From: Lojkania enalia
Lineage: Eukaryota > Ascomycota > Dothideomycetes > Pleosporales
Assembly: GCA_010094045.1 (NCBI GenBank)
Contig: ML986927.1
Coordinates: 1-22,971 of the forward strand
Reading direction: 5' to 3'
Length of the DNA stretch: 22,971 nt
Below are positions 9,610-20,225 of this stretch, in pieces; the first letter of the stretch is position 1; every line of letters starts with the position of its first letter. The notes below the pieces were generated by a model. It did no database searches. It saw only the letters and a list, made by a program, of their open reading frames with translations, and had not been told where the DNA came from. Position numbers and translations under genes: made by a program.

Positions 9610-9938
9610 GTTATAAGCCCGGTTACTGTACTAAAATAACTGCAACTTAACCTTTTTATATATATATCGCGATTGATATTATACCTTTTTTTAGTATTAT
9701 AATATCGCGATATTATTATCTTTATCGTTTACTAACAATCTTTAGGCACTTAGCTATCAGAATTACGTGCAAACTCTATACTTTATAAGCTTATTAATAT
9801 ACTATATCACGTTTAAGGCTATTCTTTTAGTATTATATACAAATTCTGCACTTTATAAACCTATTAATATATTATATCGTATTTAAGGCTATTTTATTTT
9901 CTAGTATCGATATATCCTAGTATATTTCTAGTATTATA
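9610..9938 (+). repeat. Copia leader with a 70-bp tandem duplication
   Basis: Non-coding leader between the 5' LTR and gag. The primer-binding site should start at about 9610 (TTATAAGCCCGGTTACTG), but I cannot name the tRNA. AATATCGCGATATT at 9701-9714 is a perfect 14-bp palindrome. Bases 9771-9840 and 9841-9910 are a 70-bp tandem pair: ACTTTATAA(G/A)C, TATTAATATA and TTAAGGCTATT occur at the same offset in both, with mostly transition differences. This region would carry packaging signals in the RNA; that role is inference. Confidence 0.75.
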
Positions 9939-11130
9939 ATGGTTGTACACTCCTCTATAGCTATATCTAAAAAGAAGATATTTAGTACTTCTAGTAATTA
10001 GGAGGATTAGCTTAAGTAATATAAATTAATAGCTAGTAGATTAAGGGTATAGGAATATTTAGATCCAAGCGTACCTCTTAAAGAGGTTAAAATCTATAGG
10101 CTAGAACCTCCCCTCCTTAATATAGGTGAGTTCCGGACCCTAAAAATAAATCTAGAAGGGGAAATAGAAAGATACCCCTCTAGTAGAGTTATATATAAGA
10201 AGATAACCTTAATATAAACAACAGATTAGAACTGGGTAAGAGATTAGTATAACTAATAGAAGAAGAATTAGATTAAAATTGATAACGCTCTCTATATTAT
10301 ATATAGCAATATTCTAACAATAACATCGCTTTAATATAAAGTAATACTTAGCGATAATATAACCAGCTATAAGATTCTTAGAATCTTATAGGAAAAGTTA
10401 GCGCCTACTATCGAGTTGAGGGAGCAACTAATCTAGAAGGAATATTAAGCTCTCCTTAAGTACCCAACTGATAGAGAGGTAGAGAAGTAGCTAAATTAGT
10501 AGAATTAGGTAATCTATTATATTAAAACTGCTAGCTTAGTAGAAGTTTAGAGCTTTAGAGCAGAAAAGGATTTTCTTCTAACAGTTATTAAGAAAGATAA
10601 GGTATAGGCGCTAATCTATATAGTACCGATTAACGCTAAAAATAAGCTAGGTAGGATTAATCAACTAATTCTTATAATTAAATAATTAGTATACTAATAT
10701 ACTAATTACTATAGATATTTTAATCTATAGAAGGTATTTAGCTTATTCGCAGCTTTATAATATCTATTAATTTCTTAAGTAAATTCTAATAGTACTATAC
10801 AGCAGCCTTAAGAAAAATCCGATTCGCGATCGCGTACTCTACTACCCTATTTCTATAAGAAGCGGCACTTCTAGAGTAATTATAAGTACGTAAACGAATC
10901 GATTAGACTATTAAACTAGGTACTAGATTAGGAAATACTAAAAGCCCGAGATAATATCTTAAATAGGAATAACTAGGGGAAAAAGAATACTCTAAAAGTA
11001 AATATAGAAAAATATAAAAAGTCGAAATCCTCGTTTAATAGTAAAACTTCTATAAAAGCTGCTAGCCTCTAGGAAAATACCTAGGTAATTTAAAGGGGCA
11101 ATTTTTCAGCAAGTACTACCCTTAAGAAAG
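9939..11130 (+). pseudogene. gag: Copia gag remnant
   Basis: Opens with a real ATG at 9939 (MVVHSSIAISKKK) and keeps one frame for over 240 codons with only TAA/TAG interruptions. Legible parts include EDWLK-like (TGG now TAG), EGEIERYP, KITLI, NALYIIYSNI and LREQL, all in keeping with a Copia-type Gag capsid that would assemble the particle. A degraded zinc-knuckle end is visible at about 10842-10883: KKRHF with the His CAC at 10866-10868 and a later Cys codon changed to TAT, but the first cysteines are not recognisable. A Lys/Asn-rich linker leads into the protease. Where gag ends and pol begins cannot be set; Copia elements often encode both in one frame. Non-functional. Confidence 0.75.
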
Positions 11131-14100
11131 AAGAGACTAGTATCCTAAATTAGTAGATACTTAATCTAGGTTCTAATATCTATATATACAACTCTAAAGC
11201 TTTTAGTTAGTAGACTATTTAGATAGTAAATTCTAAAGATAAAATTGCTGTAGGAGGTAGTATATACCCTATATTAGAATAGGGTACTATTATAATTATA
11301 ATTAATTCTCCTACGGGCCTAAGAGATATTAAGCTAATAGAAGTTACTTATATCCCTTAGTTACTAACTAATATAATAGCCCTAATTAGAAATAGAGAAT
11401 AGAGTATCTAGTTTAACTTAGGTAGAGATTATCTTTACTAATATAATTACCATAATATCGTTTATTATTTAGAGTTGTTTAATAGCTATTAGCTACTAGA
11501 TGCGGATCTAGTAAAAAGGCCTCTACTCGATTTACTTTCCGGATATAAGATAGTTGTAGTAATTAAGGAAAAGCTTTTCTATCGCTAGTAACTAATGCGA
11601 ATTATTTCTTTAGCTAAAGTATACTGATTATTAGGCTACCTAGGTAGAGATTTAGTATTAGCCCTACCTTAGGCAGCTAAGGGTATCTAGTTAAGCGATT
11701 AGGAAGTATTAGTATAGCAAGATTACTAGATATATATACAAGCAAAGTTATTACAGTAGATTAGCTAGTATAGTTAGCTTTACCCGGCTACTAAACTATT
11801 TAAGAGAATCGTAATTAATATTATACAACTTTAGAAGGACTATAAGAGGTACTATAATAGTAAGAAATATCTATTTTATATAGTTAATTAGGTATCCTAG
11901 TAGTATAAGAGATTTATAATATATAATTGGTTGAAATCTACTCTCGTAAAAGCCTTTAAAATACTATTAGCAAAAATTAAACGATAGTACAAAAGAAAGA
12001 TCGTATATATCTATATAGATAATAACTTAAACTTCTTAGAACTTATAGAAGTATTATTTAATTAAGAAATTGCGATTAAAGCTCGCGCGCCTTATATACC
12101 TAAGTAGAATAGCCTAGTAGAATAAATAGGATACTAAATTATAACCCGCGCGTATGCTCTTATAATAGAAAGTAATATTTCTAATAAATATACTAACGAA
12201 TTAGCTTATATAGTAATATACCTACTTAATAGGACGCCGATTATAAGCCTTCAATTTAAAACTCTATATAAGGCCGTTTTTAGCTATAAACCGTTTCTTA
12301 CTTACCTTTAGGTTATAGGATCGCGAGCGTATATTTTAGATAAAACTCTATTAAGAGGCAATAAACTAGCGTTGTAGGTACTAATCAGGAAACTCTTACG
12401 ATATAGGAATATAAATATATACCGAGTGCTGATTCCGAAACTAAAACGGGTATTTAATACTAGGGATATTATATTTAACAATATTATATCTAGTAAGAAG
12501 GAGAAATATCTACTAAAAGAATCTCTAGAGAAGATTCTTTTTTAAATTAATAATATTAAGAGCTCTATTAATAGTAGTAATAATAAAATAATTAAAGTTA
12601 TAGAAGCGATCTATAAGAATCAGCTACCTAATTAAAATATCTCTACTGAATTAGTAGGTAATTTAATTAGTAAGAAGGCCTATTAGTAGGAGAATACTAT
12701 TTTTAAAGAATAAATCGACGATATTACTAGTAATTAGGAACTTCTAATACTAGAATTAATACTAGCGCCAGTACTAAAGAATTAGGATACTCTTACAGCG
12801 CTACTAGTAGATAGTAAAAATACTGCGTTTAGCGATAATTTACTATAAGGATAGTAACTATCGCCTTCTTATACTTCTATACTCTTAAGAAGAATAAATA
12901 ATACCCTGTAGAGGGAAGAAATTAGTAGTTAAATATTAAGGGATAATATAATCTAGGGAGGTAGGTTCTTACGCAGCTACAGGCCGCCTTAGTTATACTT
13001 TACAACCTTTGTAGTACTATCTAATAGTAAGCTAATACCGGTAAATTATATAAAGGAAACTTATACTATTAGAAAATATTATTATAATCAGCTTCTACTA
13101 GAACTAAAGTACTATAAGAATCTAAAGAATTACCCTTTTAGTACTAGCTTCTATAAGGCCTATCGCGCTAAGTTATAGAAGTAGAAGAATATAAATACCT
13201 AGTAAAAAGTAATAATCCTTTAAAACTCTACTAAAATTCTTCTAGTAATATAGGTATTCGTATATAAATTTAATAAGGACGGTTTCTTAAATAAATTTAA
13301 GGCTAGATTAGTTATATACAGCGATCTATAATCTTAATAGAGAGATACTTATACTACTATACTAGCCGTATAAACCTTTTACTTTCTAATATCGATTGCA
13401 ACTTATTTTAAACTTAATATATACTAGTTTAATATTGTTAACACGTTCCTTAACTGCCGATTAGATAGGTTAATATATATCTATATACTAGAAGGTTTCG
13501 TATATAAGTATAGAAAATATCTACAACTATAGAAAGCTATATATAGTTTTAAGGATGCTCCGAAACTTTAGTATTATAAGTTAGATAGGACTTTAAGGTA
13601 ATTAGGCCTTAAAATAGTACTAGGAATATCTTACTTATATATAAACGATAAGCTGATTATCTTCTTTTATATTAATAATATTATAATTCTAGTTTACTTA
13701 TTAAATATCTCTACTAAGTAGAAATTTAAATCGTAATTAAGTAATAAATACAAACTTCGATTCTTTAGAAATCTAAATTAGTTTCTAAGAGTTTGAGTTA
13801 TACGCGATATATAGTAGTATAAGACCTAGCTACTATAAGACTTATTTATTAATAAGATAGCAGCGCGATTTAATATTATAGTTAATAAAAAGGCGCTAAG
13901 TACGCTTCTATACGAGAATATACTGCTAGCTACTACTAAGGAATCCTCTAATAGGATATTTTACTACTAACAACTAATTAGTTATCTAGCCTAAATCGCA
14001 GTTTTTATACACTCTAATATCGCGTAAACGTACTTAATATTATTATAACATCTTTAGAACCCCGGTAATTATTATATTAACGCTACTTTAAGGGTATAAT

Positions 14101-14259
14101 AATATCTAATTAGTATAAAGTACTTAGCAATTATAGTAATAGCTGATAATATATAAAATATCTCTACTATTAGCTAGAATAGTAATACTAATTATATTAA
14201 CCCTGTAGAGTAATTACTATTTTATAATATATCTAATACAGCCTTTAACAATAATTCTA
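11131..14259 (+). pseudogene. pol: Copia pol remnant, N-terminal part: protease, integrase, RT, start of RNase H
   Basis: Protease: a motif equivalent to D-S-G-S-N lies at 11163-11177 (Asp now AAT), followed by IYNSKAF and a long single frame to about 11590. The integrase zinc region lies near 11600-11800; catalytic residues are Asp (AAT) at 11817-11819, Asp (GAT, DNNLNF) at 12018-12020 and Glu (GAA) at 12120-12122 in the P-K-Q-N-x-x-V-E context typical of Copia. YLLNRTPII follows at about 12210-12245. RT is about 13020-13790: NKFKARLVIY, LISIATYFKLN, and the YVDD box at 13668-13679 now YINN. RNase H starts at about 14090 and is cut at 14259 by Gypsy-B, after AFNNNS. Stops are frequent; dead. 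Confidence 0.9.
14255..14259. repeat. Left target-site duplication of Gypsy-B (TTCTA)
   Basis: TTCTA precedes the left LTR and recurs right after the right LTR at 21736-21740. Skipping the insert and one copy of TTCTA restores the Copia RNase H frame exactly. Confidence 0.92.
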
Positions 14260-14799
14260 TGTTACTAACCTATATACTACTAGTATATATAATAACTACT
14301 ATTGCAGTTGTATATACGCCGGGGCCTTATTTACGTTAGATTAGTTAGAGGTAGTAGCTTTAGTAAAGAGAGAGTATTAGATTCGCCGGTTCTTTAAATA
14401 TAATAAGTATATTTAGAAGTCTAATAGAGTAATAAGATAAATCTACAAGAATAACTATAAAGAATTTAATCTTAATAGGAAAATCCTCCGTCTTATATAG
14501 CCGAGTCTAAAACTACTAAGCCTAGCTTATTAGGTCTGTTAGGTCTATTAGGTTTATCCTACTATACCTAATACTTCTACTATAATTATATATATAGGTT
14601 ATACTATACTTTATTATCTAACTAATTATCTCCCTAGTTCCCACAGTCCTACTACTTACTATTTAATAACTAGTCCCTAATATACTTCTACCTGTTATTA
14701 CCTTATTAATCCTCGTCCGAGTCGACCTCTATAGTAGCTAATATTAGATTAAGCCCTAACTATAAAGGCGGTACCTCTTAGCGTTCTATATTTATAATA
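14260..14799 (-). repeat. 3' LTR of Gypsy-B (540 bp)
   Basis: Runs from TGTTACTAACC to TATTTATAATA on the plus strand. It aligns without a gap to 21196-21735; by eye I count about 52 mismatches and every one is a transition. Several are paired CG/TA changes. A 9-bp triplet repeat (TTAGGTCTG, TTAGGTCTA, TTAGGTTTA) lies at 14529-14555 and is kept in the other LTR. Confidence 0.95.
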
Positions 14800-14820
14800 C
14801 CTACCCCCCCTTTTATAAGT
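14800..14820 (-). other. Polypurine tract of Gypsy-B
   Basis: On the minus strand the sequence ends in TTATAAAAGGGGGGGTAGG immediately before the 3' LTR, the site where the plus-strand DNA primer would be made. Confidence 0.8.
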
Positions 14821-14959
14821 TTATCTCGAAGCTCTCTAATCTATTACCTTACCTATTTTATCTAGGTATAGTATCCTACTATTACTAGTAGCTTATCCTA
14901 GCTTCTAATATACTTAGTATAGGTATACTATAAGGCCGTGTCTATATTTTTCCGTTCTG

Positions 14960-15650
14960 AGGTTAGTACTTTATATATTCTAGTAGGTCCTACTCAACTT
15001 ACGAGTATAGCCCGGTTCTTCTTCTTTCTTCTCTTCTACTATACTAAAGGTTTAACGCGAGAATACTTCTACCTATAATTACTATACTAGTTTCTTAATT
15101 CTTTTACTAGATATTATAATAGATCCGTCTTACTATTATTTAAACTGTTAGTCTACAAACCGCGACTATTATAGTAATACTACCCTTTCTTCTATATATA
15201 AAGAGTATCTTTCTTAGGGTTTGTCCTACAATCTTTTTCTAACTGAGGGTACCTTTTACTATTTTCTAGCAAATATATTAAAAGCCTATAAGGAGTGTAC
15301 CTCTACCTATTAAGATTTTATAGCTATTAAGGAAGAGAGGATTTGTCGCCTGGAGGAATCCGCGTATTACTATTAGGCGGCTCTTTCTTATCTAAAATAT
15401 ATTAAGAAGCGCGTTTGTTCTTTAGAAAAGTATAGTCTTAACCTTAGTAAACGAGAGGTAAAGTTAATAGAAGAGTAAGAGAAGTTGGAGGAAGAGGAGA
15501 GGAGGTCCGCCGTATCTGAGGCGCCCTCTACTATTGTTCCAAGTTCTATATAAGAGGCTCCTTCTATATTACTACCGCTATTACTTCCTAACTAGGCTCT
15601 ACTTAATAACCCGTTATTCTAGCCTTCTAATAAAACTCCTTCAGCTTTAT
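14960..15650 (+). pseudogene. Antisense accessory frame of Gypsy-B with a strong coiled coil
   Basis: A plus-strand frame, opposite to Gypsy-B pol, sits between its 3' LTR and the chromodomain. From about 15250 to 15600 one frame of roughly 115 codons has only about five stops, all TAA or TAG at plausible Gln or Trp sites. It reads, for example, EERICRLEES, KKRVCSLEKY, LSKREVKLIEE and EKLEEEERRSAVSEAP, a Glu/Lys/Leu-rich heptad pattern followed by a Ser/Pro-rich tail. The upstream part (14960-15240) is Ser/Thr/Tyr-rich and less certain. TpG is better kept here than around it. The end is antisense to the start of the chromodomain tail, so the two genes would converge. I do not recognise the protein and invent no function; partner of Gag or a nucleic-acid binding role would be guesses. 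Confidence 0.55.
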
Positions 15651-18600
15651 AACACAATTAGTTAAATTCTATACTAGTTCTTATAAACTTTTTTCTTATA
15701 GGTATCCTTCCTACTTTACTAGATATTTCTACTAACGTCCGAACCGTTTCTTTACTAGTATATATTCTACTTTATATTTCTATTCTAGTTCTATATCGAT
15801 AGTTTCTTATAGTAGTATATTATCTGGTACTAGTTCTAGTTTTAATTTATAAAATACTAGGTATATTTTTATATTTTCTAGTAGCCTTAGTTTAAAACTT
15901 ATAGATCTAACCTATTTCTTAATTAGAAATAGTCTTATCCTCTTATAATCTAGCTTTTTTATAGGCCTCTTAGTCTTTAAGTTTTTTGTTAACAGGAAAA
16001 CTTTACCCCTCTTTTTAAAGGTTAGTCTCTTAACCCTTAGCTTATTAGCTTATTCTACTATTTTAAAGTTTCTTAACTAAATCTTTTCCTTAAGCTAATC
16101 GTAGATTTCTTTTATTTCTCTAGCTTTCTAGTCTACTAGTAGAACTAGAGACTCTTTCTTATTCTATTCCTAATACGTAACGGCTTTTTATCTATAATTA
16201 GCTTTAAAGGATATAGTTCCTATTATACTTTAGGTTGTTTTATTATAGGCTATCTATACTATAGGTAATAATTCGACCTAATTATCTTGTTATTTATTAA
16301 TATATATTCTTAGATATATTTTTAGACTCTAGTTAACTTATTCTATTTAACCGTTTATCTATAGGTAGAAGCTGGTTAACATTTATTATTAGATTCCTAT
16401 CTTTTCTATCTATCCTTACTAGTACTTAAATATAAACAACTTATCTCTATCTAAGGTAATATACTTTAAGACTCCGTACTCTATAAATACTATATATAAT
16501 AACTTATACGCTAGTTTAGGTACTATTATAGTTTCTAATACTAGTCTAAAGTATATATATTTTGTTAACTAATCTACTACGTTTATAATCGTATTATATC
16601 TTCTTCTTAACTCTAGTTCTACTAACTCTAGTAACTTAGTTATAAAGTCGATTATAATCTATTTCTATAGTCCTTTAGGTGCTTCTAATAGCTATAAGAA
16701 TTTATAAGGCTTATACCTCGTAGCCTTATTCTTTCCGCATTCTAAATACTTGTTTAGTACGTCTTATACTTCTTTTCTCGTGTTAGTAAGGGTAAAGTTC
16801 TTCCTTAGCCTTTACTCTATCTCTACTATTTCTAAATACCCCTATTCTAGCAATTTATATAATTCTTTTATTATCTGCTTTTATATATATAAGTATATAT
16901 ATAGTTATTTTTAAGTTGTGTTTTTAATTACTTTTACTTTATTACTACTTATTAGATATTACTCTACTATCTGTATATCTCTTAGCTTTTATTACTAGTT
17001 TTACTCTAGCGTAGTTAGTCTTATAATTTAAGCAACTCGTAGGTAGTTATATATAAAGAATCTATCTAATTTCTATCTTAGGATCGCGTCTCTTTTATAT
17101 TTTTCTTTAGTTATATAGTTAGCTCTATAACTTAGCGCGTCTGCTGCTGTGTTTTCTAACCCTTTCTAGTATATTATTCTAAAGTTATAGTCTGCTAACT
17201 ATTCTACCTATTATATTTATCTTCCTATAAGTTCTTTTATTATTATAAAGTATATAAAGTTTTTATAATCTATTTAGACTTTAAATAGGTATTTAGTTCC
17301 TACTAGATATACTCGCTATTCTCTTAATACTTTAACTATTACTAATAGTTCTTTATTATATATATCATAGTTAAGTTCTTTTAGTTTTATTTTTCTTGAA
17401 AAGTAGGCTTATAGCCTCCACTTTCCGTCTTTATCTTACTAGCTTAAGCAAGCGCCTATTACTTTATCTAAAGTATCTATTTCCACTCGAAATTACTTTT
17501 CTAGGTCTAGTATTCTTAGTATTAATACTGAGGTAAAGTAAGCTTTTAGTTCTTCGAAGGCTTTTTACTACGCTTTTTACTACTTAAACCCTTTTTCTTT
17601 CTTAGTAATCTCTATTAAGGGTGCTGCTACTCTAGAGTACCCGCTTATAAATTTCCTGTAGAAATTCGCGAAGCCTAGAAAAGATTAGACTTATTAAACT
17701 AAGGTAGGTACTAGCTATTCTAGTATTACTTTAACCTTTTCTTATTTTATCTTAATACTGTCTCTAGATATCTAGAACCCTAAGAACTCTATTCCTATCT
17801 TATAAAACTCGCATTTCTCTAGGATTATAAGTAACTTATACTCCTACAGTTTCTCTAGTACTTTTCTAATATATTCTTTATACTCTCTTAGCAATCTATT
17901 TATATAGACTAGAACGTTATCTAGGTATACTATTATAAATACATCTAAATATTCTCTTAACGTATTATTTATAACTATTTAGAAGGTTACTAGTATATTT
18001 ATAAGTCTAAATAGTATTACTAGATATTTAAAGAGACTTTCTCTTATCTTAAATACTGTTTTCTATTTATAGCCCTTCTTTATCCGAATTTAGTAGTATT
18101 CTTCTCTTATATTAAACTTTATAAACTATTTAGCTCCTTATAACTAACTTATAAGTTCTATTATCCTAGATAACAGGTATCTATTTTTCTTAGTTATATT
18201 ATTTAGCTGTCTATAGTCTATATATAACCTTAGTTTACTATTTTTCTTAGGTATAAATAGTATTAGTAATACTATTTTACTCTAGCTTAGTTATATATAC
18301 CCTCTTACTAAATTCTTTTAGATGTACTTCCTAAGTTCTTCTCTTTATTCTTAGTTTAAGTTGTATATTAGACTAGGTTTTAACTTCTTTTTATCCTTAA
18401 TAATAATTTTATAGTTATATTCCTTATACTTAAATAACCCTCTATTTTCTACTTCTTTATATAGCCCTACAAATTCGCTATAATCCTCTTAGATTTCTTA
18501 GAGTATACTGTTATTCTATAGTTTCTTATATACTTTTCGAACTACGATAATACCTAGTATCTATTTTATCTTCTTAAAATATCTCGCTATTATAGCTGCT

Positions 18601-19300
18601 AATACTCTCTATATTAACTGTAGACCCGAAAAACATCTTACCTTATACTATCCTACTACCCGTTCTATCTTAGGTTAGCTCTATAACTTATAAACTATCC
18701 CTTACTACTAATCTACTCTAGAATTATATTTAGCTAGCTAGTTTATATCTAGTAATATATTAAATTTTCCTAGGTTTATAATATTAATACTCTTTATATT
18801 AGTATATCTTATAATATTAAACGCTCGCTTTTTAGTTTCTATTAGTACAACTTCTCTACTATAGTCTATTAGCTTATTATCTACTAGGTATATTATATAA
18901 GGTACTACTTTTTCCCTCTGCTCTATATTATTCTTATAAACTTATTACACCGATATAAACGTATCTAAAACTCTACTATTAAGTAGTACTCTAAGCTTCC
19001 TCCTATTAAACTCTACTCGGAGTACTATATATAAAAGTACTATACTAGTAACCCTTCTAACAGCTTTCCTACCTAGTTTCTTAATATAGCTATTACTTTA
19101 GGGGCTGCTTAGTTTTTTAACTAAGGTGGGAAGAATCCTACCTTCTCTTTTTCTCCTCTATACAGTAGATATCTATCTATACTACACCTTATCTATAGTT
19201 CTTAGGTATAAGCGGCTTTTACTTACTTACTATATATCTTATACTTCTATTCTAAGAAATACTATTACTATTTAATTAGTTAGTAGTCTTTATCTAATCT
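15640..19300 (-). pseudogene. pol: Gypsy-B pol remnant: protease, RT, RNase H, integrase, chromodomain
   Basis: Read on the minus strand. Protease: LL-D-S-G-type motif with the Asp codon at 18978-18980 now AAT, then LDTFIS. RT runs about 18310-17760; KKNSKLRLYIDYRQLNN is clear and the catalytic box YLDD at 17916-17927 reads YLDN. The connection and RNase H region is about 17680-17130 ([43 protein letters not shown]). Integrase is about 16870-16200, with KVFLLTKNLKTKRPIKKLDY downstream at about 15980. The chromodomain is at about 15650-15790 (EYKVEYIL, KYLVK, EGYL). Many Trp and Gln codons are TAG/TAA. The pol 3' end is antisense to the accessory frame. Dead copy, but the domain order is complete. 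Confidence 0.9.
15650..15790 (-). other. Chromodomain segment of Gypsy-B pol
   Basis: The minus-strand frame reads EYKVEYILVKKRFGR, two stops, KYLVK, stop, EGYL, then NLTNC and KLKE. This follows the chromodomain pattern E-Y-x-V-E-x-I-L, K-Y-L-V-K-W-x-G-Y, N-L-x-x-C, with Trp codons changed to TAG. It is the third chromodomain in the window, one per Gypsy element. Confidence 0.8.
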
Positions 19301-20225
19301 TTACTATTTAAGTACCCTAAATATATCTTAGTAGTACTAGTATTTAACTATATATTATTTCTAGCTTAATACTTTATATTCCTCTAAATATATATTATCT
19401 TTAGAACGTTCCTCCTTTTTAGGTATATTTACTCCTATTATCTTACAAGCTGTAATGTTAAGTTATCCTCTAATATCCTTTTATATCTCCCTTACCTCTA
19501 AGACTACCTTTCTTAGCTCTTTAGCTTCTACAACGATTTTACTAAGCTGGTGTAGATACTCTATTTTAAAGTAAATTAGACTTCTATAAATCTAATAGTA
19601 CCTGTTTTCTATATAATCTTCTATTTTATCTTAAGATAGTAAAATTTTTAGTAATAATTACATATCTATTTTAGGTTATACTTCTAGCTTTATCTTAATA
19701 CTCTTATATATCTAGTAATTATCCTAATAACAGCTGGCCTAATCTTTTTTACAGCTGTTCTTATAGGGTAGTATATATTTCCCTTTCTTACCTTTCGCTA
19801 GTTTTATAGAGTAGCCTTAGTATATCTCTTATATATACTCGAATATTTCTTTGTTTATAACCTTTTCTACTAATTTTACTATAGTTTCTAGTATATTCTA
19901 GCTGTCTTAGAATGTTACTTCTTCGAATAGAATGTTCTAGTATTTCTAAAGGTATAACCTTACCTAGTATATTTTATTATAGATCTAGTACTTCTTTTAT
20001 TTTATTCTTTCTAGGATTATTATACTATCGAGTTTTAGTATACCTAGTAGATATTTTATATTTCTAATAACTACTACTACCCTTTTTAGCTGTAGCTAAT
20101 AATTACTTCCTTCTTTTACTGAACGGTACGTCCTGTATCTATTATCTATATAATACATCTAGTACCTTATTAGTTATTAGTATCTATTAGTAGGTTGTGT
20201 AGTTATTATATAGGCTTCCTTCTTC
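19000..20225 (-). pseudogene. Gypsy-B long spacer between the zinc knuckle and the protease
   Basis: About 1.25 kb separates the Gag zinc knuckle from the protease Asp codon, against about 340 bp in Gypsy-1a. It is coding in character on the minus strand: one frame at about 19680-19960 runs some 90 codons with TAA/TAG stops only and reads LETIVKLVEKVINKEIFE and KLAKGKKGKY; other stretches give KIVVEAKELRKVVLEVREI and VGFFPP. The stretches are helix-prone and charged. I recognise no catalytic domain. It may be a long Gag C-terminus or pol N-terminus, or an added module. Confidence 0.55.

Larger units (their letters stand above)
9406..14259 (+). mobile_element. Ty1/Copia element, 5' part (split by Gypsy-B)
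   Basis: Plus-strand Copia element: 204-bp 5' LTR, leader, gag, and pol in the order protease, integrase, RT, RNase H, which is diagnostic of Copia as opposed to Gypsy. It is cut inside RNase H by Gypsy-B and resumes at 21741. Without the insert the element is 5,696 bp. It is itself inserted in Gypsy-A. All parts carry the RIP pattern. Confidence 0.93.

Noticed and set aside
9610..9630. Named tRNA primer-binding site for Copia
   Set aside because: The position is right but the sequence, already altered by RIP, cannot be assigned to a tRNA by eye.
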